NCBI GenBank assembly: GCA_947259285.1
Contig: CAMYMR010000009.1
Location: 1 to 42,652, forward strand
Length of the DNA stretch: 42,652 bases
Source of the DNA: an uncultured Woeseiaceae bacterium
GTDB taxonomy: Bacteria > Pseudomonadota > Gammaproteobacteria > Steroidobacterales > Woeseiaceae
Direction of reading: 5' to 3'
The translations under genes were made by a program, and so were the position numbers. Numbering within the stretch: the first letter of the stretch is position 1; each line of letters starts with the position of its first letter. Under the pieces are notes generated by a model that was not told the origin of the DNA, ran no database searches, and saw nothing but the letters and a program-made list of their open reading frames with translations. Of this stretch, positions 6,972 to 14,860 are shown in pieces.

Positions 6972-7706
6972 ATGAGGATTCTTTTGTACAACATCCGATA
7001 CGCCGTCGGCGGCGGCGCCAGCATGCATATGCCCCTGCCGGGAGCCGGGTACGTGCTGGGCAACCAGAGTGTCCTTCCGGAGATTGCCAAATTCATCCGT
7101 TCAGTCGATCCCGACATCGTCGGTTTGATCGAGGTCGACACCGGATCGATTCGCAGCCGAAACGTAAATCAGGTCGAAAAGCTGGCGGAAGAACTCGGCA
7201 TGAATACCTCCTACGAGACCAAGTATGGCCAGAAGTCCTTCAACCAGCTACTGCCGATTGTGCGCAAGCAAGGCAACGCTCTTATGGCAGGGCCGCGCAT
7301 GCATGGCGAGTCCTTTCATTATTTTGATACCGGCATCAAGCGTCTGATTATCGAACTCGAGATGCGGGACTACGCGATCTTCCTCGTTCATCTGTCACTG
7401 AAGTATCGCCACCGCCATCTGCAATTGCGGCGACTCTACGATCTGATTCAGGAAACCAAAAAGCCGGTTGTCGTGGCCGGTGATTTCAATACCTTCTGGG
7501 GAGAGAACGAGATCTATCTGTTTATGAAAGCCGCCGGCCTGCAGTCAGCGAATGTCGACAGTCTGCCTACGTATCCGAGCCGTGCGCCTCGAAAGGAGCT
7601 TGATTTCATCCTGTATCAGGATGGTATTCGGGTCACCTCGTTCGACATACCCAACATAAAGTTATCGGACCATATGCCTTTGGTCTGCGACTTCGAACTC
7701 GCCTGA
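6972..7706 (+). CDS. Endonuclease/exonuclease/phosphatase (EEP) family hydrolase
   Basis: The 244-residue protein carries the EEP fold signature in order: LLYNIRY (N7), GLIEVDTGS (E54, the metal-binding Glu), FLVHLSLKYR (H140), VVVAGDFNTF (D171, N173), LDFILY (D211) and SDHMPLVCDF (D233, H234). All catalytic residues are present, so a Mg-dependent phosphodiesterase is expected. The substrate is not evident; the family includes nucleases, sphingomyelinases and inositol phosphatases. There is no signal peptide. The fused beta-oxidation gene follows 15 bases after its stop, so the two are probably cotranscribed. Confidence 0.88.
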   Translation: MRILLYNIRYAVGGGASMHMPLPGAGYVLGNQSVLPEIAKFIRSVDPDIVGLIEVDTGSIRSRNVNQVEKLAEELGMNTSYETKYGQKSFNQLLPIVRKQGNALMAGPRMHGESFHYFDTGIKRLIIELEMRDYAIFLVHLSLKYRHRHLQLRRLYDLIQETKKPVVVAGDFNTFWGENEIYLFMKAAGLQSANVDSLPTYPSRAPRKELDFILYQDGIRVTSFDIPNIKLSDHMPLVCDFELA

Positions 7707-7721
7707 CATGAGCAACCCACA

Positions 7722-9737
7722 ATGAGCGAACACTGGAAAATAGATACGGACGAAAATGGGATAGCCTGGTTGTGCATCGACAAAGCCGATGCCAGCGCTA
7801 ACGTACTGTCGTCCGAAGTGATGATGGAGTTGGACAGCCTGCTCGAGCCGCTGGAGCAGAACCCGCCTCGTGGCCTGGTGGTCTATTCCGGCAAAGACCG
7901 CAGCTTCGTAATGGGTGCCGACATCAACGAGTTCATCGGGATTGAATCGCAGGAACTTGCGTATGAACTCGTGTCGCAGGGGCAACAGCTGTTTAATCGC
8001 CTTGAGAATCTGCCCTGCCCGACCGTCGCCGTGATCAACGGTGTTTGTCTTGGCGGTGGCCTGGAGCTTGCGATGGCCTGCGATTATCGTGTCGCGCTCG
8101 AAGGCACGGAACGCATACTCGGGCTTCCCGAGGTCAAGCTCGGGCTGCACCCGGGCTTCGGCGGTACTGTACGTGCGGTCCAGATTTGCGGCGTCCGCGC
8201 CGGTATGCCCCTCATGCTGACGGGGAACCCCATCACCGCGACGAAGGGTCGGGGAATCGGTCTGGTCGACAGGATCACAAGCGAAGCCGACTGGCGCAGA
8301 GCGGCGCTGGATTTTATCGACACCGCCCGGCCGAAACAGCGCGCGCCGCTTGTTGATCGCCTGCTGAATCTCAAACCACTTCGACCCGTCGTACGCAGCA
8401 TGCTTTTGAAGCAGGTGCGAGGCAAGGCACGGAAGGAACATTATCCGGCGCCTTACGCGATGATTAATATCTGGACTTCGGATGGCGCATCGCCGAAGTC
8501 GGGCTATGAAGCAGAAGCCCGAAGTTTCGCGAAGCTCATGTGCACGAGTACCTCGCGCAATCTCGTTCGCGTGTTCTTCCTGCAGAGCCGTCTGAAAGGA
8601 CAGGGAAACAAGATCGACAAAAAGATCGAGCATGTGCATGTCGTTGGTGCCGGTGTAATGGGGGGCGACATTGCGGCCTGGTGCGCATTACGTGGTCATT
8701 CGGTGACGCTGCAGGATCGTGAGCAGAAGTACATTGAACCGGCATTATCGAGGGCAAAAAAGCTGTTCGAGAAACGCGTTCGCGACGCGTCCAAACGCGC
8801 GGACACAGAGCAAAGGTTGCGCGCCGATGTCAGCGGCGATGGCGCGCGTGATGCCGATCTCATCATCGAGGCCATCTATGAGGATCGCGACGCCAAGCAT
8901 TCACTTTACAAAGCGCTGCAAGAAAAAATGAAGCCAGGTGCCCTGCTCGCCAGCAATACGTCGAGCATTCCGCTCGAAGAGCTGCGTACCGTCCTGAATG
9001 AACCGCGCCGATTTATCGGTCTCCACTTCTTCAATCCGGTCGCGATGCTGCCGCTGGTAGAAGTCATTCGTTGCGAGGATACCGAGCAGGAGGCACTGGA
9101 TATCGGTTTTGCTTTCACAAAGGGAATCGGCAAACTTCCGCTGGAATGCACCAGCTCCCCAGGATTTGTCGTAAACCGCATTCTGGCCCCGTACATGGCG
9201 GAAGCGATGTATCTCAGAGACGACGGTGTGGCGTTGTTCCAGATAGACCGTGCTGCCGAAGATTTCGGCATGCCGATGGGACCCGTCGAACTTGCCGATA
9301 GCGTCGGCCTTGACGTTGCCGCGCATGTAGCAAAAGTGCTGGGCGCGGCGATGAACAAGCCGGTACCGGAGCACCTGCAGTCGATGGTCGATAAAGGCCT
9401 GCTTGGCAGGAAATCCGGCGAGGGATTCTATCGGTGGGAAAACGGCAAAGCCGTGAAGCCGCGCAGTGAGTCCGGACCAGTGCCGGCAGATATCCAGGAC
9501 AGGCTCATATTGCCGATGATCAATGAGGCGGTGGCTTGCCTGCACGAAGGTGTGGTCGCCGAGGCCGATTTGCTCGACGCCGGCGTCATTTTCGGGACCG
9601 GTTTCGCGCCTTTCCGGGGCGGCCCGCTAAACTATGCGCGCGAGCGAGGCAAAGAAGAGGTATTGGAGTCGCTGAAAGCGCTGGCCGACAAACACGGCAA
9701 TCGATTCAAACCGCACCCGGGCTGGTCCGAGCTGTGA
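7722..9737 (+). CDS. Bifunctional enoyl-CoA hydratase / 3-hydroxyacyl-CoA dehydrogenase (FadB/FadJ-like)
   Basis: The 671-residue fusion should hydrate trans-2-enoyl-CoA and then oxidise the L-3-hydroxyacyl-CoA with NAD in fatty-acid beta-oxidation. The N-terminal crotonase domain (about 1-200) has the oxyanion-hole loop VMGADINEF and both Glu regions (GGGLELAMACDY and GLPEVKLGLHPGFGGT). The dehydrogenase domain starts with the NAD motif G309-x-G-x-M-G, followed by SNTSSIP and the catalytic H435 in RFIGLHFFNP. It is a little shorter than E. coli FadB or FadJ (729 and 714 residues). No thiolase (fadA/fadI) gene follows, so the partner must be encoded elsewhere. Confidence 0.92.
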   Translation: MSEHWKIDTDENGIAWLCIDKADASANVLSSEVMMELDSLLEPLEQNPPRGLVVYSGKDRSFVMGADINEFIGIESQELAYELVSQGQQLFNRLENLPCPTVAVINGVCLGGGLELAMACDYRVALEGTERILGLPEVKLGLHPGFGGTVRAVQICGVRAGMPLMLTGNPITATKGRGIGLVDRITSEADWRRAALDFIDTARPKQRAPLVDRLLNLKPLRPVVRSMLLKQVRGKARKEHYPAPYAMINIWTSDGASPKSGYEAEARSFAKLMCTSTSRNLVRVFFLQSRLKGQGNKIDKKIEHVHVVGAGVMGGDIAAWCALRGHSVTLQDREQKYIEPALSRAKKLFEKRVRDASKRADTEQRLRADVSGDGARDADLIIEAIYEDRDAKHSLYKALQEKMKPGALLASNTSSIPLEELRTVLNEPRRFIGLHFFNPVAMLPLVEVIRCEDTEQEALDIGFAFTKGIGKLPLECTSSPGFVVNRILAPYMAEAMYLRDDGVALFQIDRAAEDFGMPMGPVELADSVGLDVAAHVAKVLGAAMNKPVPEHLQSMVDKGLLGRKSGEGFYRWENGKAVKPRSESGPVPADIQDRLILPMINEAVACLHEGVVAEADLLDAGVIFGTGFAPFRGGPLNYARERGKEEVLESLKALADKHGNRFKPHPGWSEL

Positions 9738-9896
9738 TCGCCGTCACATAGGGTCGCCCGGGGTGAGAGAAACTGTGCGTTGATTCACGATGCGACACTT
9801 AAGAGGTACCGGAAGTCGTTGAATTGAAGGTAGAATGCGCGCTGGACAGCAAGAATAAAGTCGAAGAGCGAATGTCGATCAGAATCGAGACAAAAA

Positions 9897-10943
9897 ATGG
9901 CCGCTGAGCAGGTAAGCGCCCAGCTGCTCAGACAGTTTTCGCCGCTCGATGGCTTGAAGCGGGATAACCTCGCTGCGCTCGCTCGCAAGGTTCAGATCCG
10001 CGAGTTGTCGCCGGGGCAGATGCTGTTCAAAGAAGGCGACACCGAGAAACGCACGATCTACGTGGTCTCCGGCATCCTCGAGCTCGTCGATCAGGCAAAG
10101 GTTGTCGGAAAAATAGAGGGCGGCAGCGAGTTCGCACGAAATCCGGTTGCGCCGGTCTACCCACGCCGGGTCTCGGCCCGTGCCCGTGATCGCGTCCAGT
10201 TCCTTTCCATCGACAGCGATCTGCTCGACGTCATGCTCACCTGGGATCAGACGGGATCCTACGAGGTCTCCGAGCTGCAGGGTGAAGCGGATGAAGGCAA
10301 TGAAGACTGGATGACGATGCTGCTTCAGACCAAAGCGTTTCACAAGATCCCACCGGCCAACATCCAGGCGATCTTCATGCGCATGCAGCAGATCAATTAT
10401 CGCGCCGGCGACGTGGTTCTGAAGCAGGGTGCCGAGGGTGACTACTTTTACGTCTTGATTCGAGGATCCGCACTCGTAACACGCGAGACGCCGCTCAGCA
10501 AGGAAGGCATCAAGCTGGCCGAGCTTCACGTCGGCGATACCTTCGGCGAAGAAGCGCTGATCTCTGAAGCCAAACGCAATGCGACGGTGACGATGCAAAC
10601 CGAAGGCGCGGTTATGCGTCTGGGCAAGGAAGACTTCAATACTTTGTTGAACGAACCGATGCTCGAGTGGGTGAGTAGAGAAGAGGCCGAGCAGATCATA
10701 CAGTCCGGTGGGCAGTGGCTGGATGTACGTCTGCCAAGCGAATTCGAGAATCAACACCTGGATGGCGCGGTCAATATTCCGCTTTATTTCATTCGGCTGA
10801 AGATTTCGACGCTGGATCCTGACAAGAAATACGTCGTTTGCTGCGACACCGGAAGGCGTAGCTCCGCGGGCGCCTACATCCTAAGCGAACGCGGCTATCA
10901 GGCGTACGTGTTGCGTGGTGGCATCAGCAGCGACGAATCGTAA
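9897..10943 (+). CDS. Protein with two cyclic-nucleotide-type domains and a rhodanese domain
   Basis: The 348-residue protein begins with a degenerate cNMP-binding-like domain (about 10-120, PGQMLFKEGD). A better one follows (about 140-260: RAGDVVLKQGAEGDYFYVLIRG and the phosphate-cassette-like FGEEALISEAKRNATVTM). The C-terminal rhodanese domain (about 265-348) has WLDVRLPSEFENQHLDGAVNIP and the active loop C316-DTGRRS. There is no DNA-binding domain, so it is not a CRP-type regulator. A sulfurtransferase or redox activity gated by a ligand is a reasonable inference. The 159 bases upstream hold no gene. Its stop lies 7 bases from the stop of the convergent pilZ. Confidence 0.85.
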   Translation: MAAEQVSAQLLRQFSPLDGLKRDNLAALARKVQIRELSPGQMLFKEGDTEKRTIYVVSGILELVDQAKVVGKIEGGSEFARNPVAPVYPRRVSARARDRVQFLSIDSDLLDVMLTWDQTGSYEVSELQGEADEGNEDWMTMLLQTKAFHKIPPANIQAIFMRMQQINYRAGDVVLKQGAEGDYFYVLIRGSALVTRETPLSKEGIKLAELHVGDTFGEEALISEAKRNATVTMQTEGAVMRLGKEDFNTLLNEPMLEWVSREEAEQIIQSGGQWLDVRLPSEFENQHLDGAVNIPLYFIRLKISTLDPDKKYVVCCDTGRRSSAGAYILSERGYQAYVLRGGISSDES

Positions 10944-10950
10944 CGGCGCG

Positions 10951-11289
10951 CTACATCGTGTGGGTCGGTTTGTCGCCACCCAGTGCACCGGCCAGGTAAG
11001 TCTCTATTTTCTTCTGCGTGTTTCCCTGGTCCTGATCGCTGAATTGAACGCCTATACCGGCAGTGCGCTTGCCCTGCGCGCCTTTTGGAGTCATCCAGAT
11101 GACGGTTCCCGCGACCGGGATCTTTTCCTCTTCGCCCATCAGGTTGAGCAACATAAACACTTCGTCGCCGAGTTTGTATGAGCTGCTGGTCGGGATGAAC
11201 AGCCCACCATTCATGACATACGGCATGTACGCGAGATACAGCGCGCTCTTGTCCTTGATGGTCAGCGTCAGCAGTCCTGGTTTGCTCAT
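10951..11289 (-). CDS. pilZ: PilZ domain type IV pilus protein
   Basis: At 112 residues and last in the fabD...tmk-holB run, this matches the original PilZ of type IV pilus biogenesis, which usually follows holB in gammaproteobacteria. The beta-barrel pattern is visible: LTIKDKSALYLAYMPYVMNGGLFIPT, then GDEVFMLLNL and VAGTVIWMTPKG...GIGVQF. The arginine motif (RxxxR) and (D/N)xSxxG expected of c-di-GMP-binding PilZ domains are absent, as in Pseudomonas PilZ, so it probably works by protein contact rather than by binding c-di-GMP. The ATG has an AGGG ribosome binding site seven bases upstream. Confidence 0.92.
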   Translation of the reverse strand: MSKPGLLTLTIKDKSALYLAYMPYVMNGGLFIPTSSSYKLGDEVFMLLNLMGEEEKIPVAGTVIWMTPKGAQGKRTAGIGVQFSDQDQGNTQKKIETYLAGALGGDKPTHTM

Positions 11290-11323
11290 TTGTTGCCCTT
11301 TTACCCTTAAGTTGACGAGATGT

Positions 11324-11347
11324 GCCGGCCGTGTCTTAGCGGCCGGC
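11324..11347 (-). promoter_or_regulatory. GC-rich hairpin over the holB stop codon
   Basis: GCCGGCCG (11324-11331) and CGGCCGGC (11340-11347) form a perfect 8-bp stem with the loop TGTCTTAG, which contains the holB stop codon on the minus strand. No T-tract follows, so it is not a typical terminator. It could protect the upstream mRNA from 3' decay or tune pilZ expression relative to holB. Confidence 0.45.
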
Positions 11348-12322
11348 CAGCATCAGGTTCATGCCGTCAATCGACCCGTCAGGATCACAGTCCTTCAGAC
11401 CGCTGACCCAGTCGATCAGAAGCCCTTCCATAGTCAGTTGCACATTGTACGAGCCCGCCGGCTGACCACGCAGCCGGTTAATTATGTCTAAATAGCAGAA
11501 CAGATTTCGTGTGTCCATGCGCCGCAGCACAGAATCGTCGATTGCCACCCCGACCGCGCTGTCTCTACCCGCCGAGCGTGCTATCGCTGCCAATTTCACT
11601 TGTTGAGCAAGCCAGTTCAGCACAAACCCCGGATCCAGCTTCGCCCAGCGTGCCGCTATCTCGACCGCCGAACCCTCGCCGCGTCCCAACGCGTTGAAGT
11701 CTCGTGCCATCGTTGAGCTGGTTTCAAGGTCGTCCAATGCTGCGATGGCCGCAATTGGCGCGCCCCCTGCAACCCGGAGTGCGTCCGCCCACGCGCCGCC
11801 GGGATGCAAACGATTGAGCCAGGCCATTGCGTCGGCATGACTGGGGAGGCCAATGTTGATGCGCTGACAGCGGCTGAAGATGGTCGCCGGAAGGCGCCCT
11901 ACCCGATCGGCGATCAAGACAAGCAGCGCGTCGCCCGGCGGCTCTTCGAGCGTCTTCAGCAGACTATTCGCCGCGTTGATGGTCATGACGTTGGCCGGCT
12001 CTATGATCGCCACTTTGCCGGAGCCGGCGTAGGCAGTCAGGCTGAGATCGCTGACCAGGTCCCTGACTTGCTCGATACCGATGGTCTTTTTATCGTCGAC
12101 CGGCGACACCCAGCGTAAGTCCGGGTGGTCCGGAGGTTCCGCCGGGTGCGTCGGTAACGCCGCGCAATCATCAATATGAAGGCTTTGGCACGCTATCCAG
12201 ATGGCCGCCGAGCGCTTGCCGACGCCCGGCGGGCCCGCCAAAAGGACCGCATGCGGCAGTCGACCCTGTCGGGCACGGTCCCGCCACGCCCGCACGAATT
12301 CGTCCTGCCAGTTAAGTTCCAT
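11336..12322 (-). CDS. holB: DNA polymerase III subunit delta prime
   Basis: This 328-residue clamp-loader subunit has LPHAVLLAGPPGVGKRSAA (P-loop, about 30-40), the HPDL..V stretch before the IGIEQVRDL region, and the NSLLKTLEEPP and IFSRCQRI (sensor 1) motifs. The zinc module of E. coli delta prime, with four cysteines, is reduced here to CQSLHIDDC plus histidines, so zinc binding is doubtful. It follows tmk after an AT-rich gap of 30 bases and shows no clear ribosome binding site, unlike its neighbours. Its position between tmk and pilZ is standard. Confidence 0.95.
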   Translation of the reverse strand: MELNWQDEFVRAWRDRARQGRLPHAVLLAGPPGVGKRSAAIWIACQSLHIDDCAALPTHPAEPPDHPDLRWVSPVDDKKTIGIEQVRDLVSDLSLTAYAGSGKVAIIEPANVMTINAANSLLKTLEEPPGDALLVLIADRVGRLPATIFSRCQRINIGLPSHADAMAWLNRLHPGGAWADALRVAGGAPIAAIAALDDLETSSTMARDFNALGRGEGSAVEIAARWAKLDPGFVLNWLAQQVKLAAIARSAGRDSAVGVAIDDSVLRRMDTRNLFCYLDIINRLRGQPAGSYNVQLTMEGLLIDWVSGLKDCDPDGSIDGMNLMLAGR

Positions 12323-12352
12323 AAAACAATAAGATACAAGTCTATATTAAAG

Positions 12353-12982
12353 TTAAATATTACTAAGGAGAACCCCAGCAATTTCGCGTATTTCGTGGCG
12401 GACCTCTTCCAGACTCTGTGTGGTATCGATGACAACAAAGCGTTCCGGATCGTTGATTGCCAGCTGCAGATAGCATTCGCGTACCCGCTGAAAAAAGTCA
12501 TGTCGTTCCTGTTCGAACCGATCGGGCGCGCCTCGTGTGTCGGCCCGCTGCATGCCAATCTCCACCGGTGCGTCGAGCAGTATCGTCAAGTCCGGCCATG
12601 TCTCCCCATGCACCCAGTCGGCCAGTCGGTCGATCGTATCCATCGGGATCCCGCGACCGCCTCCCTGGTAGGCGCGGCTCGAGTCGGTAAAGCGGTCCGA
12701 TACAATCCAGGTTCCCGCTTCGAGTGCAGGCAATATGACGTTATTAACGTTCAGAGAACGCGCCGCAAACATCAATAACAGCTCGGCGATTTCGGGGATC
12801 GGCTCGTCGCTGCGGCTCTTGAGCAGCTCGCGAATGTCCTCTGCCAGCGGTGTACCCCCAGGCTCGCGCGTCGTCAGCACCGTGTGTCCTGCATTCTCGA
12901 TATGCGTCACCAGGGCGGCCATGTTTGTCGATTTGCCGACGCCCTCGATTCCTTCTATCGTGATGAATTTGCCGCGTTCCAT
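12353..12982 (-). CDS. tmk: Thymidylate kinase
   Basis: The enzyme phosphorylates dTMP to dTDP. The P-loop EGIEGVGKST lies near the start, followed by TTREPGGTPLAEDIRELL, the DR(F/Y) motif in IVSDRFTDSSRAYQGGGR, and a lid region with RADTRGAPDRFE. The start is taken at the ATG at 12982, two bases after the mltG stop (TAA-T-ATG) and giving the canonical MERGKFITIEGIEG start. The frame is open 20 codons further into mltG but that extension has no family resemblance. The product is 209 residues, the usual length. Confidence 0.96.
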   Translation of the reverse strand: MERGKFITIEGIEGVGKSTNMAALVTHIENAGHTVLTTREPGGTPLAEDIRELLKSRSDEPIPEIAELLLMFAARSLNVNNVILPALEAGTWIVSDRFTDSSRAYQGGGRGIPMDTIDRLADWVHGETWPDLTILLDAPVEIGMQRADTRGAPDRFEQERHDFFQRVRECYLQLAINDPERFVVIDTTQSLEEVRHEIREIAGVLLSNI

Positions 12983-12983
12983 A

Positions 12984-14018
12984 TTAACTGCCCTGGCGTC
13001 GTTGCTCTCGTAAGCGACGCAAGTACTCGGCGACGGCGGCATCGTGCTCGGCCTTCGTCGCTGAGAATCTGTGGCTCCCGTCTCCGAGTCCTGTCGCCAC
13101 GAAATACAGCTCGTCCCCGGACGCCGGGTTCAACGCAGCGTGAATGGCCGCCCTGCCCGGCAGCGCGATAGGCGTTGGCGGCAGTCCGTGGCGGGTATAC
13201 GTATTGTACGGCGTGTCGCTGCGCAGGTCGGCGCGCGTCAGGTTACCGTTAAAGCCTGGCCCTATTCCATATATCACGGTCGGGTCGGTCTGCAGGCGCA
13301 TACGCTTCTCGAGGCGTCGCGTGAACACGCCTGCGATGCGCTGCCTCTCGTCTGCCCGCGCCGTTTCCTTTTCCACAATGGACGCCAGTATCAACGCGTC
13401 GTAAGGCGACGCCAGCGGTGCCGACTCGTCGCGTTGGCTCCACTCTTTCGCAAGCACCGTCTGCATCAACGAATAGGCCTGCGTGAGGAGTTCCCTGTCC
13501 GTCGTGCCACGCGAGAAACGGTAGGTCTCGGGCAGAAAAAGACCCTCCGGATGCATCGCGTTTGCGCCGAGTTCCGCGAGCAATCCGGGCCAGTCCTCCT
13601 CAGTCATCGACGCTTCGATCGCCTCGTTGGCCTGAAGCGCATTGAGCAAGTCGCGATGGTTCCACCCTTCGATTATCGTGAACGAGAAAAGGCGCACTGC
13701 GCCACTCGTAAACTGCTCCAAAATCGAAGCGGGCGTTGCTCCTGCCGATATTAGATAGTGCCCCGCCTGTACGGCGTTCGCCACGCCGCTCCAGCGGCCG
13801 TAAAGGCGCAGCCAGAAATCCCCCTCGATTACGCCAAGCTCGACCAGCTGCTGCGTCACTGCGGCAAACGAGCTGCCATTCGGGATATCGAATTCGATGC
13901 CATTGTCAGGGACCGACACCTCGGTCGACATAAAGCTGTTGACCTGCCAGACGCCGACGCCGAGAACGGCCACTACGATCATTGCTGCGGCGGCAACGAC
14001 CAGCATGAGGCGACTCAT
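12984..14018 (-). CDS. mltG: Endolytic peptidoglycan transglycosylase MltG (YceG family)
   Basis: This inner-membrane enzyme cleaves nascent glycan strands and helps set their length. One N-terminal membrane segment (VVAAAAMIVVAVLGVGVW) precedes a LysM-like region (FDIPNGSSFAAVTQQLVELG). The catalytic domain follows with HPEGLFLPETYRF, the catalytic Glu in ASIVEKETA, and RLQTDPTVIYG, YNTY...GLPPTPIALPG and YFVATG. The start is placed at the ATG at 14018, which overlaps the pabC stop as ATGA; the ATG at 14027 would add three residues. At 344 residues the length is normal. Confidence 0.95.
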   Translation of the reverse strand: MSRLMLVVAAAAMIVVAVLGVGVWQVNSFMSTEVSVPDNGIEFDIPNGSSFAAVTQQLVELGVIEGDFWLRLYGRWSGVANAVQAGHYLISAGATPASILEQFTSGAVRLFSFTIIEGWNHRDLLNALQANEAIEASMTEEDWPGLLAELGANAMHPEGLFLPETYRFSRGTTDRELLTQAYSLMQTVLAKEWSQRDESAPLASPYDALILASIVEKETARADERQRIAGVFTRRLEKRMRLQTDPTVIYGIGPGFNGNLTRADLRSDTPYNTYTRHGLPPTPIALPGRAAIHAALNPASGDELYFVATGLGDGSHRFSATKAEHDAAVAEYLRRLREQRRQGS

Positions 14019-14860
14019 TGCGCGCACTCCGCCACGTTATTCGCCGATACAATGGACATGACTTCCCTGGTTACAGGATGCTCGTGCCAGGATCTTTCGC
14101 CGCAGCGGTGGACAGGCAGCACACCGAACTGACTGTTGGTGAGAAAAACCTCATCGCAGCTAAGGAGATCGGAGACGCCAATATCGCGCACAGACACCGG
14201 TAGATCGCTGGCTGCGAGCACCTCGAGCACGTGCCGACGCATTATGCCCTCGACGCCACAGCGTTCCAGCGACGGCGTACTGATCGAACCACTTTCGACG
14301 ATAAACACATTGCTGATGGTACCGCAGATCAGGCGATCATCGGCGTCCAGCGTAAGTCCTTCGAAAGCTCCGTCCGGCGCAAATTCAGAGCGAGCGAGTA
14401 CCTGCTCGAGGCGATTGAGCGTCTTGCATCCTGCTGTCACAGAGAACAATGCAAGACGCGTGTTGCAAACCACTGTCGAAACGCCGTTGACATAGTGGCC
14501 CCGTGCTAGCGGTTCACTGCCGTGGATCCCACAGTATGCCGTCACCTTTGTCGGCACGCTTCTCGCGTAACCGCGCGCGGCTACCCCGCTCGTCAAGATC
14601 AGTTTCGCCGTACAAAAAGCCGTATCTTCATTGCTCGCAGCAATTGCATCGTCCAGCCAGCGGCGCAGCACCTTGCGTCGTGGCATCGTCAATCGGAGCC
14701 GGTCGCAGCCGCGCGCGAGGCGATCGAGGTGCATGTCCCAAAATCGCGGATGACCACCGCGCACAGCGATCGTCTCGAACAGTCCGTCGCCATACTGAAA
14801 TGCTCGTTCGTCGATCGACACGCCGTCGGTCGGCATACCATTGCGGAGCCAACGACTCAT
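14015..14860 (-). CDS. pabC: Aminodeoxychorismate lyase
   Basis: This PLP enzyme splits 4-amino-4-deoxychorismate into 4-aminobenzoate and pyruvate for folate synthesis. It is a fold-type IV aminotransferase-like protein: RAFQYGDGLFET (20-30), the PLP lysine K146 in CKTLNRLEQVLA, and the cofactor-binding EGLTLDADDRLICGTISNVF. Its start overlaps the pabB stop by four bases (ATGA), and its own stop overlaps mltG the same way, so the three genes are translationally coupled. The 281-residue length is usual. Confidence 0.95.
   Translation of the reverse strand: MSRWLRNGMPTDGVSIDERAFQYGDGLFETIAVRGGHPRFWDMHLDRLARGCDRLRLTMPRRKVLRRWLDDAIAASNEDTAFCTAKLILTSGVAARGYARSVPTKVTAYCGIHGSEPLARGHYVNGVSTVVCNTRLALFSVTAGCKTLNRLEQVLARSEFAPDGAFEGLTLDADDRLICGTISNVFIVESGSISTPSLERCGVEGIMRRHVLEVLAASDLPVSVRDIGVSDLLSCDEVFLTNSQFGVLPVHRCGERSWHEHPVTREVMSIVSANNVAECAQ

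Noticed and set aside
7662-8639. Long minus-strand open frame (325 codons) opposite the beta-oxidation gene
   Set aside because: It is the shadow of a clear multi-domain enzyme on the plus strand; its translation is rich in His, Arg and Cys with no family pattern.
9879-10757. Minus-strand open frame of 292 codons
   Set aside because: It lies opposite the cNMP-rhodanese gene, whose motifs are unmistakable; no ribosome binding site or known pattern supports the antisense frame.
10943-10951. Overlap or fusion between the cNMP-rhodanese gene and pilZ
   Set aside because: They are convergent genes on opposite strands with seven bases between stops, so there is no shared reading frame.
11310-11350. 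Possible rho-independent terminator after holB
   Set aside because: The hairpin is good but no T-run follows on the minus strand; kept only as an intercistronic hairpin.
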